Shown: positions 51,873-61,131 of the stretch, piece by piece | How the letters are laid out: every line of letters starts with the position of its first letter | Position numbering within the stretch: position 1 is the stretch's first letter | Assembly (NCBI GenBank): GCA_963715635.1 | Contig: OY970261.1 | Span: 4,092,001-4,156,000, forward strand | Reading direction: 5' to 3' | Length of the DNA stretch: 64,000 nucleotides | Source of the DNA: JAPKZH01 sp963715635 | Lineage (GTDB): Bacteria; Acidobacteriota; Aminicenantia; Aminicenantales; UBA4085 | Notes under the pieces: generated by a model | Told to the model about the DNA's origin: nothing | Databases searched by the model: none | What the model saw: only the letters and a program-made list of their open reading frames with translations | Position numbers and translations under genes: made by a program

Positions 51873-53372
51873 CTATTTTATTTTCGAAGCTTTTCTCTCG
51901 CGTTGGCCCTGATTAACGGTTAGTCCTGTGACCTTGCCGTCGGCGTCTTTCACAAATTTGATGATATCGGCGGTTTTCAAGGAGAAGAAACTGCTCTCGG
52001 ATTCCGGATAAAACTCGCATTTCGTTCGCCCAATAGGAACGACGGGCAAGGAATCCACGACGAGATGATCGCCTTCTTTTGTGATCGAGATTTGATTGGC
52101 CGGCGCGAACTCGTATGTCCCCGCATAGCTTTCGAGCAGGCTCACGTCGATTCTTGCCACGATTCTTTCAACGGGCTTAAAGGCGGGCCAGCCGTACTCG
52201 GCGGCGAGACTCCTCAATACTTCTATATAAAGGTCACCACCCAGGTCTCCGTTGGTCATGATAGCCGCACCCTGGCCCCGTTCGGGGAAAGCGAGAAAGA
52301 TGCAGCGAAACCCAGCATTGCCGCCGCTGTGAGTGAAGAACAAACCCTCTCCCGCTCCTCGCAAGACAATTCCCAGACCGAACTCTCCCTTTTGCAGGGT
52401 CAGCATCTGCTGAACCATGGACTGGGAAAGGATCTTATTGGATTTTCCCTGCTTGGACAGCAGGAGTTCGATGGCGAACCGGCACAGGTCGGAGGGAGTC
52501 GTCCATAATCCCGCCGCCGCCAATTCGGGATAGGTATGCCATTTGCCTTTAATGGGCGTGCCGTTCATGCCGTGGGCCGCCGATTCGCGGCCCATGAACT
52601 TCTCGGAAAGAGGCTGCTCATACACGCTGTTCGTCATGCCGGCTTTATCGAGCACGGTTTCTTTGATGATGTCAGGATACGGCTTGCCCAGAACATCGGT
52701 CAAAAGCTGTTGGAGCACGGTGTAGCCGCCGCCGGAATATCGGAACTGGCTTCCGATCTCGATATCCACGCGAATGGGAGCGGAGTTGGCCGGCTTCTCG
52801 CCGTCGAGAATCTGGCGGAGCGTGGGCACCGCCGCGCCTTGCGCGTATCCGGGAAATCCCGAGACTGTCAATCCCGCGCTGTGGCTGAGGATGCCGCGTA
52901 GCGTAACTTTTTTCTCCTTGGTCCACTCATTGTCCGGCACTTTCCAGGAGCGAAGCTTGTCGTTGACGTTTTCGTCCAGGTCGAGAAGGCCTTGTTCCAC
53001 ATAATGCAGCGCGGCCGCAGCCGAGACGGGCTTGCTGATCGAGGCGGCCTGAAAAAGTGTTTCAGGCGTCACGGGATCATTCCCTCCCGCTTCTTTAACG
53101 CCGTACCCCTTGACCCACTCAATTTTAAGATTATTGATGACGGCGATGCTGACGCCCGGGACTTTGTAGTCCTTCATCCGGGCGGCCAGGCCGGCCGTCA
53201 GAGGGGGCCGGCCTTTGATCGTATAACCCGGATTCGGAATCAGGCCATTTTCAATTCTTTGGATCCGGGCATCGAGGTCGCCAGCTTGTTTTGCGGGACC
53301 TGCCTGAATCTCACCCGCCGCAACAACGAGGGCCAGGACAACGAAGAATAGAGCGAAATGTTTTTTCCTCAT
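51873..53372 (-). CDS. Exported beta-lactamase-fold serine hydrolase (class C/EstB-like)
   Basis: 499 residues with a signal peptide (HFALFFVVLALVVAAGEIQA). The active site of the penicillin-binding/class C family is evident: SxxK in ASISKPVSA, the YxN-like element FRYSGGGYTVLQQLL, and the KTG-equivalent HSGG near FFTHSGGNAGF. A C-terminal beta domain (residues about 400 to 499) follows. Such proteins are esterases, D-aminopeptidases or lactamase relatives. Its ATG overlaps the stop of the S41 peptidase (ATGA). Confidence 0.88.
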   Translation of the reverse strand: MRKKHFALFFVVLALVVAAGEIQAGPAKQAGDLDARIQRIENGLIPNPGYTIKGRPPLTAGLAARMKDYKVPGVSIAVINNLKIEWVKGYGVKEAGGNDPVTPETLFQAASISKPVSAAAALHYVEQGLLDLDENVNDKLRSWKVPDNEWTKEKKVTLRGILSHSAGLTVSGFPGYAQGAAVPTLRQILDGEKPANSAPIRVDIEIGSQFRYSGGGYTVLQQLLTDVLGKPYPDIIKETVLDKAGMTNSVYEQPLSEKFMGRESAAHGMNGTPIKGKWHTYPELAAAGLWTTPSDLCRFAIELLLSKQGKSNKILSQSMVQQMLTLQKGEFGLGIVLRGAGEGLFFTHSGGNAGFRCIFLAFPERGQGAAIMTNGDLGGDLYIEVLRSLAAEYGWPAFKPVERIVARIDVSLLESYAGTYEFAPANQISITKEGDHLVVDSLPVVPIGRTKCEFYPESESSFFSLKTADIIKFVKDADGKVTGLTVNQGQRERKASKIK

Positions 53373-55642
53373 TTTCTTATAACCTGCAGGGCTTTTTCCA
53401 AGAGTTCATCCCGGCCTTCGAGGACGCCCTTGATCGTCCGCGTCGCGGGCACGGTCGGCCGGATCCCGATGAGATGCTGCTGGGAGCCGTCGTGCTTGAC
53501 GACTTTCATACCGGTCCAGGTGACCCGGAAGAAGCCGGGAAGCTCAAAAGGATTGACGTTTCCGTTTGTTCCGGCCGTCGGCTCTCCGACGATCTCGCCC
53601 AGCTTGTAGTGCTCGACGAAGCCGAGGACCGATTCGGCATAACTGATCGCCCGTCCATCCGCGATGAACGCGACTTTTCCTTTGATCTTCGGCTCGCGCG
53701 ATTCCAGGAGCCATCCCATTTTCTGGAAGCCGGCGATATTTTCCCGGTCGGGGTAGATGAATTGCGGGATTTGCATCCAGGCCCCCGACGTATCTCTGGC
53801 TTTCAGCAGGTAGCAAAGGATGTCCTGGTTTCCCCTGGGATAGCCTCGCAGGTCAAAGACGATGCCTTTGGCCGCCGCCAGGTCTTTGAGCCGAAGATTG
53901 ATAACGTCCCAGGTCGCCCGGTCCAGGTCGACATAGATGATTCCCTCCGGGAAGTTGTAGATCGGCGGGCCCTTGGGTTCCGAAACGGGCTGTCTCCTAT
54001 TTCTTTTGACGTCGATGTCCAAGATTTTCCCGCCGCGTTTGACGCCGAGCTCCGCGGTCGTCCCCTCGTCTCCGGATCCAAAGAGGCTGAGGGCCCGGGT
54101 GCGTTCCCATTGGGGCGAGCCGGAGATCGTTTCCTCCGTCTTCCGCAGAGCCTCATCCGCCCGGACACCGTCCACGGCGACAATGATGTCGCCCCGCTGA
54201 AGGGGAGACGGTTTGCGCGTCGCCGTCACGACAACTTCATTTTCCACCCACTCTACGACCATGGGAAGGCCGGCCGGCGCGGGCAGGTTCGCGGCATAGA
54301 CGCTGCCGTGTCCGTCGCGCAGATGGACGACCATCTGGTTCAGCGTGTTGAAAAAATCTTTTTCAGTTTTATCTTGGAGCGCTTTTCGAAGCGACAGTGT
54401 CAACTCCGCGTCCCAATTCACGCCCACGACATCGAAGTAGGGATAGAAGTGCTCGAAGATATTCCAGGCGATGATAACGTCGGCCAGCCGGACGAATTCA
54501 TTCCTGGCCGACCAATCCTCAATCTTCTTGGCGGCCAGGGCTTTGGCCCATTTGTCAAAAGGATAGCGGTCATTCTTGCCCAGCGTCTCTTTGTCGTTTC
54601 CGTACAGTGCCAGAGGGATAGAGCAGGCCAGCTCGTCAGTTAATTTTTTCCGGATTGTTTCGCCGATGGCCGGGGTCTTTTCAAAGAGCTTCTCGGATAG
54701 TTTTAGGGTCGGGGGTTCGATGACCAGGCATTGTTTGCCTTTGGCCGGATTTTGCAGCGAGATTTTGTAGAGATATCCCCGGCTGAGGGCCGTCCATCCG
54801 GAGGGCGCCTTGTCCGGTTCGCCCTCTTCGAAGCCGGGATTCTGGATGGCCAGCGGCTTCCATTTGCCTTTCTTATCTTTCGCCTGAAGCTCGAAACTGT
54901 CGAGCGCCATCCTGTCTCCGTTTTCCAGGATTCCGCCGAAGGAAATGAACACGGCGTCAGAGGCCACTGTCCCTATGATTTCATAATCTTTCCATTGGCT
55001 GGAGCGGATGGGACGATCCCTCATGCTGTCCAAAAAGCCGACCCGGTTGTTCGGCTTGTCCACGCGCAGCCACAGATATCCCCGCCTCTGACTCTCTTTC
55101 CCTTCCATCCTCACCGACGCTTTGAGTTTGATCTCCTGGCCGCGGCAAGCGGCGGCATCGATCCCTTGGCTGATCGTTCCGGCGATCATCGAGGCTTTGA
55201 GAACGTTCTCTCTGTTGACGCGGATGCTGAGATAAGGGGAGTTGGCGCTTCCGAAGCCGACCCCGCGGTGCTGCCATGCGACGACCTTCAGTCCGGCCGT
55301 ATTCTTTGGAAAGGCGGAAGACATGTCCTTCGGCGGTTCGCCGTTAAGATAGATTTGGGCGGTCGGCGCAATGGGCAAAAAGAGACCCTCCAAAATGGCT
55401 TTGAGATCGCGGGAATCACGTGCCTTTTTGACTTTCTCGGCGCCGTAGATCGCAAATTTCTCCCAATCGACTTGAGCGGCCTCATCGCTCGGATGGAAGT
55501 AGCGGATATATCCATAGAGCTTGGCAAAAGCCCTGAGGTTCTTGATGGCCTGTTCATCAGGATTTTTTTGACCCCAGGAAAGCAGGAGAAGGCTCACAAC
55601 AAAGGATGTCAACAGGAACGCTCTGAGGGTCTTCGTCTTCAT
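53369..55642 (-). CDS. Exported S41 family (C-terminal processing-like) peptidase
   Basis: 757-residue secreted serine peptidase. A signal peptide (TLRAFLLTSFVVSLLLLSWG) precedes a helical N-domain (AIKNLRAFAKLYGYIRYFHPSDEA), a beta-sandwich domain (about 150 to 310) and a PDZ-like segment (RKPSPLQRGDIIVAVDGVRADEAL). The catalytic TSPc domain has GIVFDLRGYPRGN and DGRAISYAESVLGFVEHYKLGEIVGEPTAGTNG, with the predicted nucleophile Ser in ISYAES. It heads a two-gene operon with the beta-lactamase-fold protein. Confidence 0.9.
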   Translation of the reverse strand: MKTKTLRAFLLTSFVVSLLLLSWGQKNPDEQAIKNLRAFAKLYGYIRYFHPSDEAAQVDWEKFAIYGAEKVKKARDSRDLKAILEGLFLPIAPTAQIYLNGEPPKDMSSAFPKNTAGLKVVAWQHRGVGFGSANSPYLSIRVNRENVLKASMIAGTISQGIDAAACRGQEIKLKASVRMEGKESQRRGYLWLRVDKPNNRVGFLDSMRDRPIRSSQWKDYEIIGTVASDAVFISFGGILENGDRMALDSFELQAKDKKGKWKPLAIQNPGFEEGEPDKAPSGWTALSRGYLYKISLQNPAKGKQCLVIEPPTLKLSEKLFEKTPAIGETIRKKLTDELACSIPLALYGNDKETLGKNDRYPFDKWAKALAAKKIEDWSARNEFVRLADVIIAWNIFEHFYPYFDVVGVNWDAELTLSLRKALQDKTEKDFFNTLNQMVVHLRDGHGSVYAANLPAPAGLPMVVEWVENEVVVTATRKPSPLQRGDIIVAVDGVRADEALRKTEETISGSPQWERTRALSLFGSGDEGTTAELGVKRGGKILDIDVKRNRRQPVSEPKGPPIYNFPEGIIYVDLDRATWDVINLRLKDLAAAKGIVFDLRGYPRGNQDILCYLLKARDTSGAWMQIPQFIYPDRENIAGFQKMGWLLESREPKIKGKVAFIADGRAISYAESVLGFVEHYKLGEIVGEPTAGTNGNVNPFELPGFFRVTWTGMKVVKHDGSQQHLIGIRPTVPATRTIKGVLEGRDELLEKALQVIRK

Positions 55643-55743
55643 AAAATCCTAAAATCCTCTCAATGGCTTCGATCGGTGAAACGAAAGAAGCCCCTATCAT
55701 AAAGAAAACAAGGGTCAAACCTCAATAACAAATAATTAGATTC

Positions 55744-56017
55744 GGGGTCAAACCTACTCGTTATGGACAAATTTATAGCGGGATGAATCCATTGTCATAT
55801 GCTCCTTGGAAGGATGGCAGGGAGCGAAGCGACCGGACACTCTTGGAGGGGGACCCTTTCACGGGTTCCCCCTCCAACGGGCGACGGGAATACCCGCCAG
55901 CCCAGCCATCCCTCCGAGGTGCATCTTCCCGTGAATTCATTTTTAAATGGTCATTGGAAATAAGCCCTGAGAAAGGGTTTCCTTCCAAGAGTATCCGTAA
56001 TGAGTAGGTTTGACCCC
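55744..56017. repeat. Composite repeat: family A arms enclosing family B units (copy 3 of each)
   Basis: The outer arms are family A: GGGGTCAAACCTACTCGTTA at 55744-55763 and its complement, one mismatch, at 55998-56017. Between them are a full family B unit at 55799-55880, whose second hairpin is reversed relative to its flanks in the other copies (the GACACTCTTGGAGG arm comes first), and a half family B end at 55967-55997. The gap 55643-56021 holds no gene. Confidence 0.8.
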
Positions 56018-56021
56018 AGAA

Positions 56022-56789
56022 TTACTTGCGGAGTGAGGCCTTGGAGAAGAGCGTCTCCGGGATCGAGGCGTCGAATTCGATGTGCTCGATCCTGAACTCC
56101 GTGCCCAGACCCGTCTTCAGGACATCCCGAAATACGGCGATGTTTTGGATCCATCTATTTTGGACGCGAACGACACCTTTCACCTCCAGGGTCTTCAGCA
56201 ACTTGCCGCTTTTCGCGTAGCGCTCCTCTTTGAGCAGGACATAGTGTTCCTTGTCCACCCAAACCTTCCTGAAGTCATAGGCCACGTCCTCGCCTTTCGC
56301 CTTGAGTTCAAGCACCCAGCAGGGCCGCTCAAGAACGATCTCTTCGCCGGCCACTTTGGCCGCATAGAGCTTGCGCAGCACCTTGTCTTCCATCATGTCT
56401 TCATAAGACAGGTCAGATCCCATGACGGATTGGCGCAGCATATGGCCGGAAATACTGATGGTCCGGTCGGTATCAGGGGAATAAGTCCAAAGCTGGTCTC
56501 CCAGCTTCAGCATCTTGATTCCTTTTTCGCGGGGAGGCTCGAGGTATTCGGTGAAAGCTTTGTCGTTTCCCTGGATCCAGGACTTGGCTTTGATGGAACG
56601 GCTGTCCCGGCGGCCGTGGATGATCATTTCGCTTAAGATGATTTTGTTGCCGGAGACGGCATTCTGGTCTGCTTTTTCCAGGATCAGGTCTGCCGAGGGT
56701 GGATTTTGGGACAGGGCCGGAGAGATGATAGATACCGGCCAAACCAAAACCATGACCAGCAAGACTCGGATACCGAATCGTCGTTTCAT
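56022..56789 (-). CDS. Outer-membrane lipoprotein-sorting (LolA-like) protein
   Basis: 255 residues with a signal peptide (GIRVLLVMVLVWPVSIISPALSQ). The LolA/LppX-like fold of family PF17131 is supported by a long run of antiparallel strands: KAKSWIQGNDKAFTEYLEPPREKGIKMLKLGDQLWTYSPDTDRTISISGHMLRQSVMGSDLSYEDMM. The C-terminal strands (RVQNRWIQNIAVFRDVLKTG) complete the half barrel. It follows two FtsX-type permeases with overlapping stop/start codons, so it likely carries a lipid or lipoprotein for that exporter across the periplasm. Confidence 0.87.
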   Translation of the reverse strand: MKRRFGIRVLLVMVLVWPVSIISPALSQNPPSADLILEKADQNAVSGNKIILSEMIIHGRRDSRSIKAKSWIQGNDKAFTEYLEPPREKGIKMLKLGDQLWTYSPDTDRTISISGHMLRQSVMGSDLSYEDMMEDKVLRKLYAAKVAGEEIVLERPCWVLELKAKGEDVAYDFRKVWVDKEHYVLLKEERYAKSGKLLKTLEVKGVVRVQNRWIQNIAVFRDVLKTGLGTEFRIEHIEFDASIPETLFSKASLRK

Positions 56790-58060
56790 GTTTCCAGCTC
56801 CTTGAACAACTGGGCGGTCTGTCGCTTGAAGATTCCCAGGCCGGCGATGGCGGTTCCCGCGAACGTAGCCAACAACCCGGGTATAAAGCCGATGACAAAG
56901 GCGAAAGGTGTGATTCGAGAACGCACGACCGTAGGCATCAAAAAGGTGATGTTTCTCAACATGCCGCTGAGGTCAATACCCTTGACCTGGATATAGTACG
57001 ATACGGCCAGCCCAAGAACGGTCCCGGCCACGCTGCCGAGAACGCCGATCATCAGGGACTCGTAGATCATCGATTGATAGACATGCGCCTTGTTTTCGCC
57101 GATGGCCAGCCTGACGCCGATTTCGCCGTACCGCCGGAGGCTCCCGATGAGGCTCGCATTCCAGAGGACAAGCGACATCGCGAGCATAAAGATAAAGATA
57201 ACGATGGAGGTCAAGTACTTCAGCCCGATGAACAGCATCTCCATGCCGGGTTGTTCTCCTAGGATCTGCATGACCGGCAAAAATTCGTCCGCTTGGCCTT
57301 GGAAACGGGCATTGAAGGCCTTGGCCATGGCCGCGGCTCTTTCCTGGCGATAGAGAAGGTCTTCGGCGAAGCCCAAGACCTCGCCGGCGGCATCCTCCAT
57401 ATCGAGGGCATTTTGGATGTCGGCGAGGTCGGCGATGATTCCCATCCGGTCCATGGCCCTGATTCCGAAACGGATGGTGCCGGCGATGACGAAATTCGTC
57501 ATGCTCATGCTGCCGTGCATCGTGGAGCTGATGAGCGTCGCCTTTTCGCCAGGCTGAACGCCCAACTTCGTGGCCAGCTCATCGCTCAACAGGATCTCGC
57601 CCGGTTTCTGGGGAAGCCGGCCGCGAACGATCACTTTTTGCAGCTCGAGAAGCTTCGGCTCCGGACTTGAAGGGGTCAAGATGTCTGCGGCCATGCCGAC
57701 AACAGGACCTTGGGTTTTTGTCTCTCCTTTTTCATCCGGAATATCCAGCAGCCCGCCGAACTGTATCCGCCGGGTCCAGAAATAACCCGGAAACTCAGCC
57801 TGAAGGTCTTTGATCAATGCCGAGACATACATCGAGGCCAGCTCGTTGGGGATCTGGTCGATTTCTTTTGCGTAGGCCCGCGTCATCACCTTGACATGCC
57901 CGTGCCTCAGGTTGGCGTTGTACCTGATGACGTCCGTTTCCATGCTCTTGATGTAGCAGAACAGAAGCACCGTTAGGAATGCGCCTGCCAGGACGATGAG
58001 AAAAGGGAAAACACTCCTGGCCCGGTCGCGGATGATTCCCTTCAAAATGAATCTCATCAT
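56786..58060 (-). CDS. FtsX/MacB-type ABC transporter permease (second)
   Basis: 424 residues with one N-terminal helix (SVFPFLIVLAGAFLTVLLFCYI), a large periplasmic domain (about 40 to 280) and three C-terminal helices (SIVIFIFMLAMSLVLWNASL; LMIGVLGSVAGTVLGLAVSYYI; FAFVIGFIPGLLATFAGTAIAG), the MacB/LolE plan. The conserved RRYGEIGVRLAIGENK loop contacts the ATPase. Its ends overlap both neighbours by four bases. Confidence 0.9.
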   Translation of the reverse strand: MMRFILKGIIRDRARSVFPFLIVLAGAFLTVLLFCYIKSMETDVIRYNANLRHGHVKVMTRAYAKEIDQIPNELASMYVSALIKDLQAEFPGYFWTRRIQFGGLLDIPDEKGETKTQGPVVGMAADILTPSSPEPKLLELQKVIVRGRLPQKPGEILLSDELATKLGVQPGEKATLISSTMHGSMSMTNFVIAGTIRFGIRAMDRMGIIADLADIQNALDMEDAAGEVLGFAEDLLYRQERAAAMAKAFNARFQGQADEFLPVMQILGEQPGMEMLFIGLKYLTSIVIFIFMLAMSLVLWNASLIGSLRRYGEIGVRLAIGENKAHVYQSMIYESLMIGVLGSVAGTVLGLAVSYYIQVKGIDLSGMLRNITFLMPTVVRSRITPFAFVIGFIPGLLATFAGTAIAGLGIFKRQTAQLFKELET

Positions 58061-59241
58061 TGGAGTTTTCCTCTCAGGGCATCCGTCGGCTTGAGCCGGG
58101 CGATCTTTCGGGTCGGAAGAAAGCTGACGACGGTCGTAATCATAAAAACAAGGATGATCGTACCGAGGACCAAGCGGGCGCTGTAGGTTGGGTAGAGCTT
58201 TTCGCTGATGGCAAAGCCAAAACTCGAAAAACTATCTCCCTGGTTGCCCGGCAGGCCAAAGCCATGGATGGCGGTATAGGCTAGCAGGGGAATCCCATAA
58301 ACGGCGCCGAAGACGGCGGCCAGGATTCCGTTCATGGCTCCTTCGAACGTGAACAACTCGATGACCTTAACCCGGGAAAAGCCCAGGGCCATGATGGTCC
58401 CGATCTCTTTGCGCCGCTTGAATATCGCCAACACCTGCGTGTCGAAGATGGCCAGCATGGCCAGGAAGAGGAGGATGACGTAGAGGATGGACGCGCCGAT
58501 GGTCTTGGCCTGGACAAGACTCTTGATGTCCTTGAGGAGATCATCCAGTCCCCTGAACGTCCAGCCGGAAATCGTTCCGGCCGGGGCCGAATTTTTCTCG
58601 AGCACAACCAGGGTTGCCTGCGATTTCATCCCGGCCATTTCCTGAAGCATCGGAAGCGGCAGCCAGACTTGGCCGTTGTCGATGCCCTGGTCGATGGTTT
58701 TCATGACTTCGACGATTTGAAGGTCTTTGGCGTCGAACGTGCCGTTGGCGTCGCGCCAGCGCACGGTCACCACATCGCCCTTCTTCAGGCCGCTGGTCGC
58801 GGACATGCGGCCTCCGATCAAGGCGGGAATTTCATGATCCGTCGGCTTCAAGGCGGACGAGGGCAGGTCCAACAGTTTCTGGGCTGGATCGATACCTTTG
58901 AGGAGCGTGGGCAGGATCCGGCCGCCGGGGTAGAGGGTTGCCTGGACGATCAAAATGGGCGTGGCCTTGCCCTGTTCGATGAGATTTTGCGTCGGTCCGG
59001 TGAGAGGCAGGTGGGCATCCTGCAGTGTGAACGGATCGAACGGGTCGTAGGATTCCGCCCAGTATTGCCCGCCGCCATATTCGGCAGCAATCATGGCCCG
59101 CGACACCTCGGCATCAAGGCCGATATAAATCCCCTGCGTCCAAATAATTGCCACATAGGCCATGGACAGCACGGCGACGTTGAGCCACGTTTTTATCCCG
59201 GCGCCCAACAGGTTCCTGAGTGCCAGCTTGGGAATGATCAT
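58057..59241 (-). CDS. FtsX/MacB-type ABC transporter permease (first)
   Basis: 394 residues, partner of the permease at 56786. One N-terminal helix (TWLNVAVLSMAYVAIIWTQGIYI), a periplasmic domain and three C-terminal helices with the loop FKRRKEIGTIMALGFSRVKVIELFTFEGAMNGILAAVFG. With two different permeases and one ATPase it resembles LolCDE or other two-permease MacB-class machines. The start overlaps the ATPase stop (ATGA). Confidence 0.9.
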   Translation of the reverse strand: MIIPKLALRNLLGAGIKTWLNVAVLSMAYVAIIWTQGIYIGLDAEVSRAMIAAEYGGGQYWAESYDPFDPFTLQDAHLPLTGPTQNLIEQGKATPILIVQATLYPGGRILPTLLKGIDPAQKLLDLPSSALKPTDHEIPALIGGRMSATSGLKKGDVVTVRWRDANGTFDAKDLQIVEVMKTIDQGIDNGQVWLPLPMLQEMAGMKSQATLVVLEKNSAPAGTISGWTFRGLDDLLKDIKSLVQAKTIGASILYVILLFLAMLAIFDTQVLAIFKRRKEIGTIMALGFSRVKVIELFTFEGAMNGILAAVFGAVYGIPLLAYTAIHGFGLPGNQGDSFSSFGFAISEKLYPTYSARLVLGTIILVFMITTVVSFLPTRKIARLKPTDALRGKLQ

Positions 59242-59954
59242 GGGCGGGCCTCCTCAGCGGACGTCATGATTTCGTCCCCGGCCACTTTGCCGTCGAGCAA
59301 CGTGATCTTGCGGTGCAGATGCCGGATGACCTTGTCGTCGTGCGTCGAAAAGAGAAACGTCGTCCCCAATTCGCGGTTGATCTGCTCCATGGTATCCAGG
59401 ATGTGATGGGAATTCTCCGCATCCAGATTGGCGGTGGGCTCGTCAGCCAGGATGATCTCGGGCTTCTTGACAATCGCCCGGGCAATAGCCACGCGCTGGC
59501 TCTGCCCGCCCGAGAGTTGGTTGGGCCGGGATTTCGCCCGGTCGGCGAGATGGACCCATTCCAGGGCGTCCATGACCGCCTTTTGCCGGGCCGCAGGCGA
59601 TAGGCCGAGAAGGAGGAGCGGGAATTCCACGTTCTCGTAAACCGAATAAACCGGAAGAAGGTTGAAGGTCTGGAAGATGAACCCGATGTGTCGGTTCCGC
59701 AGCTCAGCCGCTTTTTTCTGCGACAGGCGTTCGACCTTTTCACCCAGGACCTCGGCACTGCCCTTGGTCGGCGTGTCGAGCGAGCCTATGATGTTGAGGA
59801 GCGTTGTTTTGCCCGAGCCGCTCGGTCCGACGAGACCGGCGAACTCACCTTTCTTGAGGGTCAGGTTGACATCGTCCAGGGCGACAATGGACTGTTCGCC
59901 CATGGGATAGACTTTCACTAGGTTTTTCGTTCTGATCAGGATCGAGTTTTCCAT
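59238..59954 (-). CDS. ABC transporter ATP-binding protein (LolD/MacB class)
   Basis: About 238 residues from the ATG at 59954, which follows GGCGAGGTG; the longer open frame adds 39 unrelated residues. Walker A is GPSGSGKTTLLN, the Q-loop is IFQTFNLLPVYSVYENVEFPL, the signature LSGGQSQRVAIARAI and Walker B IILADEPTANLD are standard for the LolD/MacB/FtsE class. It drives the two permeases downstream. Confidence 0.93.
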   Translation of the reverse strand: MENSILIRTKNLVKVYPMGEQSIVALDDVNLTLKKGEFAGLVGPSGSGKTTLLNIIGSLDTPTKGSAEVLGEKVERLSQKKAAELRNRHIGFIFQTFNLLPVYSVYENVEFPLLLLGLSPAARQKAVMDALEWVHLADRAKSRPNQLSGGQSQRVAIARAIVKKPEIILADEPTANLDAENSHHILDTMEQINRELGTTFLFSTHDDKVIRHLHRKITLLDGKVAGDEIMTSAEEARP

Positions 59955-59967
59955 GTTCACCTCGCCG

Positions 59968-61119
59968 TCAATGATTAAAGACAGCCATGATTTGTATCCC
60001 TTTTCCCCCAAACAGGTTCTTTCCCCGCTGGCTCGCGTATATCCGGTACTCTTCGGGATTCCAAAACGCAATTACGTAAAAGCTCCATTTATCATACGTC
60101 CTCTGCCAGGTGATGAAGCGGTACCAGTCTTTTGTCTTCCAGTTGTAAAAAACCATCCCCCTGATCCTGTCGAGCAGGCCCAGGGGATAATCAAGGGAAA
60201 CATCGGAAAATTGGATGGTTTCTCCGGCGCCGAAGGTCTTTTCCGAGGAGGCCATGGTCAGATATTCGGTCAGGAAATGGAGGCCGCTTCCGACCGAAAA
60301 GGTGTAATCAAGGCCGACGTTCAAATATTTTTGAACTCTTAAACGATAGAATTCGAAGTCCTGACGTCCCAGGACCGCTTCAAACCACACGCCAGGGCCG
60401 ACATCCCATTTTCCGTCCAGGGCAAGCCGGTTTTCGGGAACCGTTCGTTTTTCCTCTGCCGGAAGCGGATAAAGGCTCCTTTGCGGATCGATTCTCCGGT
60501 GATGATAGGTAAGGGCCAGCTCACCGGAGAGAAAGGGGGCCTGCAGGCGGCCGCCATATTCGGCGGATTTCCGCTGCGTCGGAACAGCTTCCCATCCTTT
60601 GGGGTCGTCATTGCCGTAGAGACCCCACAGCCAGATATTGGCGTTGTTCAGGAAGGTGTATTTGAGAAGCAGGCCATAGACGCCCTCCGTTAACTGCAGG
60701 GGGTCATTGGGGTCGATCCTGTCGAACCACATCAAGGGTCTGAGCAGCATAGCCGAGCCAAAATTAATTTTCTGGAGGCCAAGCCTTGCCTCAAACTGCG
60801 ATGTGGAAAACCTCACCCAGAGGCGGTAGGGTTTGATGTCTCCGCTGGTTTGAATGTTGTCCAGCCGGAAAATCTGAGCGGAGCCGAAAGCGTTGAATGA
60901 GACTTCGGCATCGAAAGCGAATTTATCCTCGAAGCTCTTCTTGAGAGAAAATGTGGGGATATAGCGAAGGCCCAGCTGCGTTTTTGCAGGTTTTACGTCG
61001 CTCGCGGTGAGCCATCCCGAGAGCTGGCCCTGCCAATCGATGCTCTGGCAGACTCCTTTTATCGGGAGAATAAAAGCGGCCGCCCCGAAAAGAAGGAGTC
61101 CGACGGCCCTGATCTTCAT
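59968..61119 (-). CDS. Outer-membrane beta-barrel protein in a MacB/Lol-type operon
   Basis: 383 residues with a signal peptide (AVGLLLFGAAAFILPIKGVC). The mature part is almost all beta strands with alternating aromatic residues (LSGWLTASDVKPAKTQLGLRYIPTF, RLWVRFSTSQFEARLGLQKINFG, WFDRIDPNDPLQL, YVIAFWNPEEYRIYASQRG), as in porin-like barrels. I cannot name a family with certainty. Its place directly between the nitroreductase and the ABC ATPase suggests it is the outer-membrane exit or acceptor for the exporter. Confidence 0.78.
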   Translation of the reverse strand: MKIRAVGLLLFGAAAFILPIKGVCQSIDWQGQLSGWLTASDVKPAKTQLGLRYIPTFSLKKSFEDKFAFDAEVSFNAFGSAQIFRLDNIQTSGDIKPYRLWVRFSTSQFEARLGLQKINFGSAMLLRPLMWFDRIDPNDPLQLTEGVYGLLLKYTFLNNANIWLWGLYGNDDPKGWEAVPTQRKSAEYGGRLQAPFLSGELALTYHHRRIDPQRSLYPLPAEEKRTVPENRLALDGKWDVGPGVWFEAVLGRQDFEFYRLRVQKYLNVGLDYTFSVGSGLHFLTEYLTMASSEKTFGAGETIQFSDVSLDYPLGLLDRIRGMVFYNWKTKDWYRFITWQRTYDKWSFYVIAFWNPEEYRIYASQRGKNLFGGKGIQIMAVFNH

Positions 61120-61131
61120 GGGATGAAACCC

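Noticed and set aside
54731..55702. 323-residue open frame opposite the S41 peptidase
   Set aside because: It is antisense to a conserved peptidase and has no domain features.
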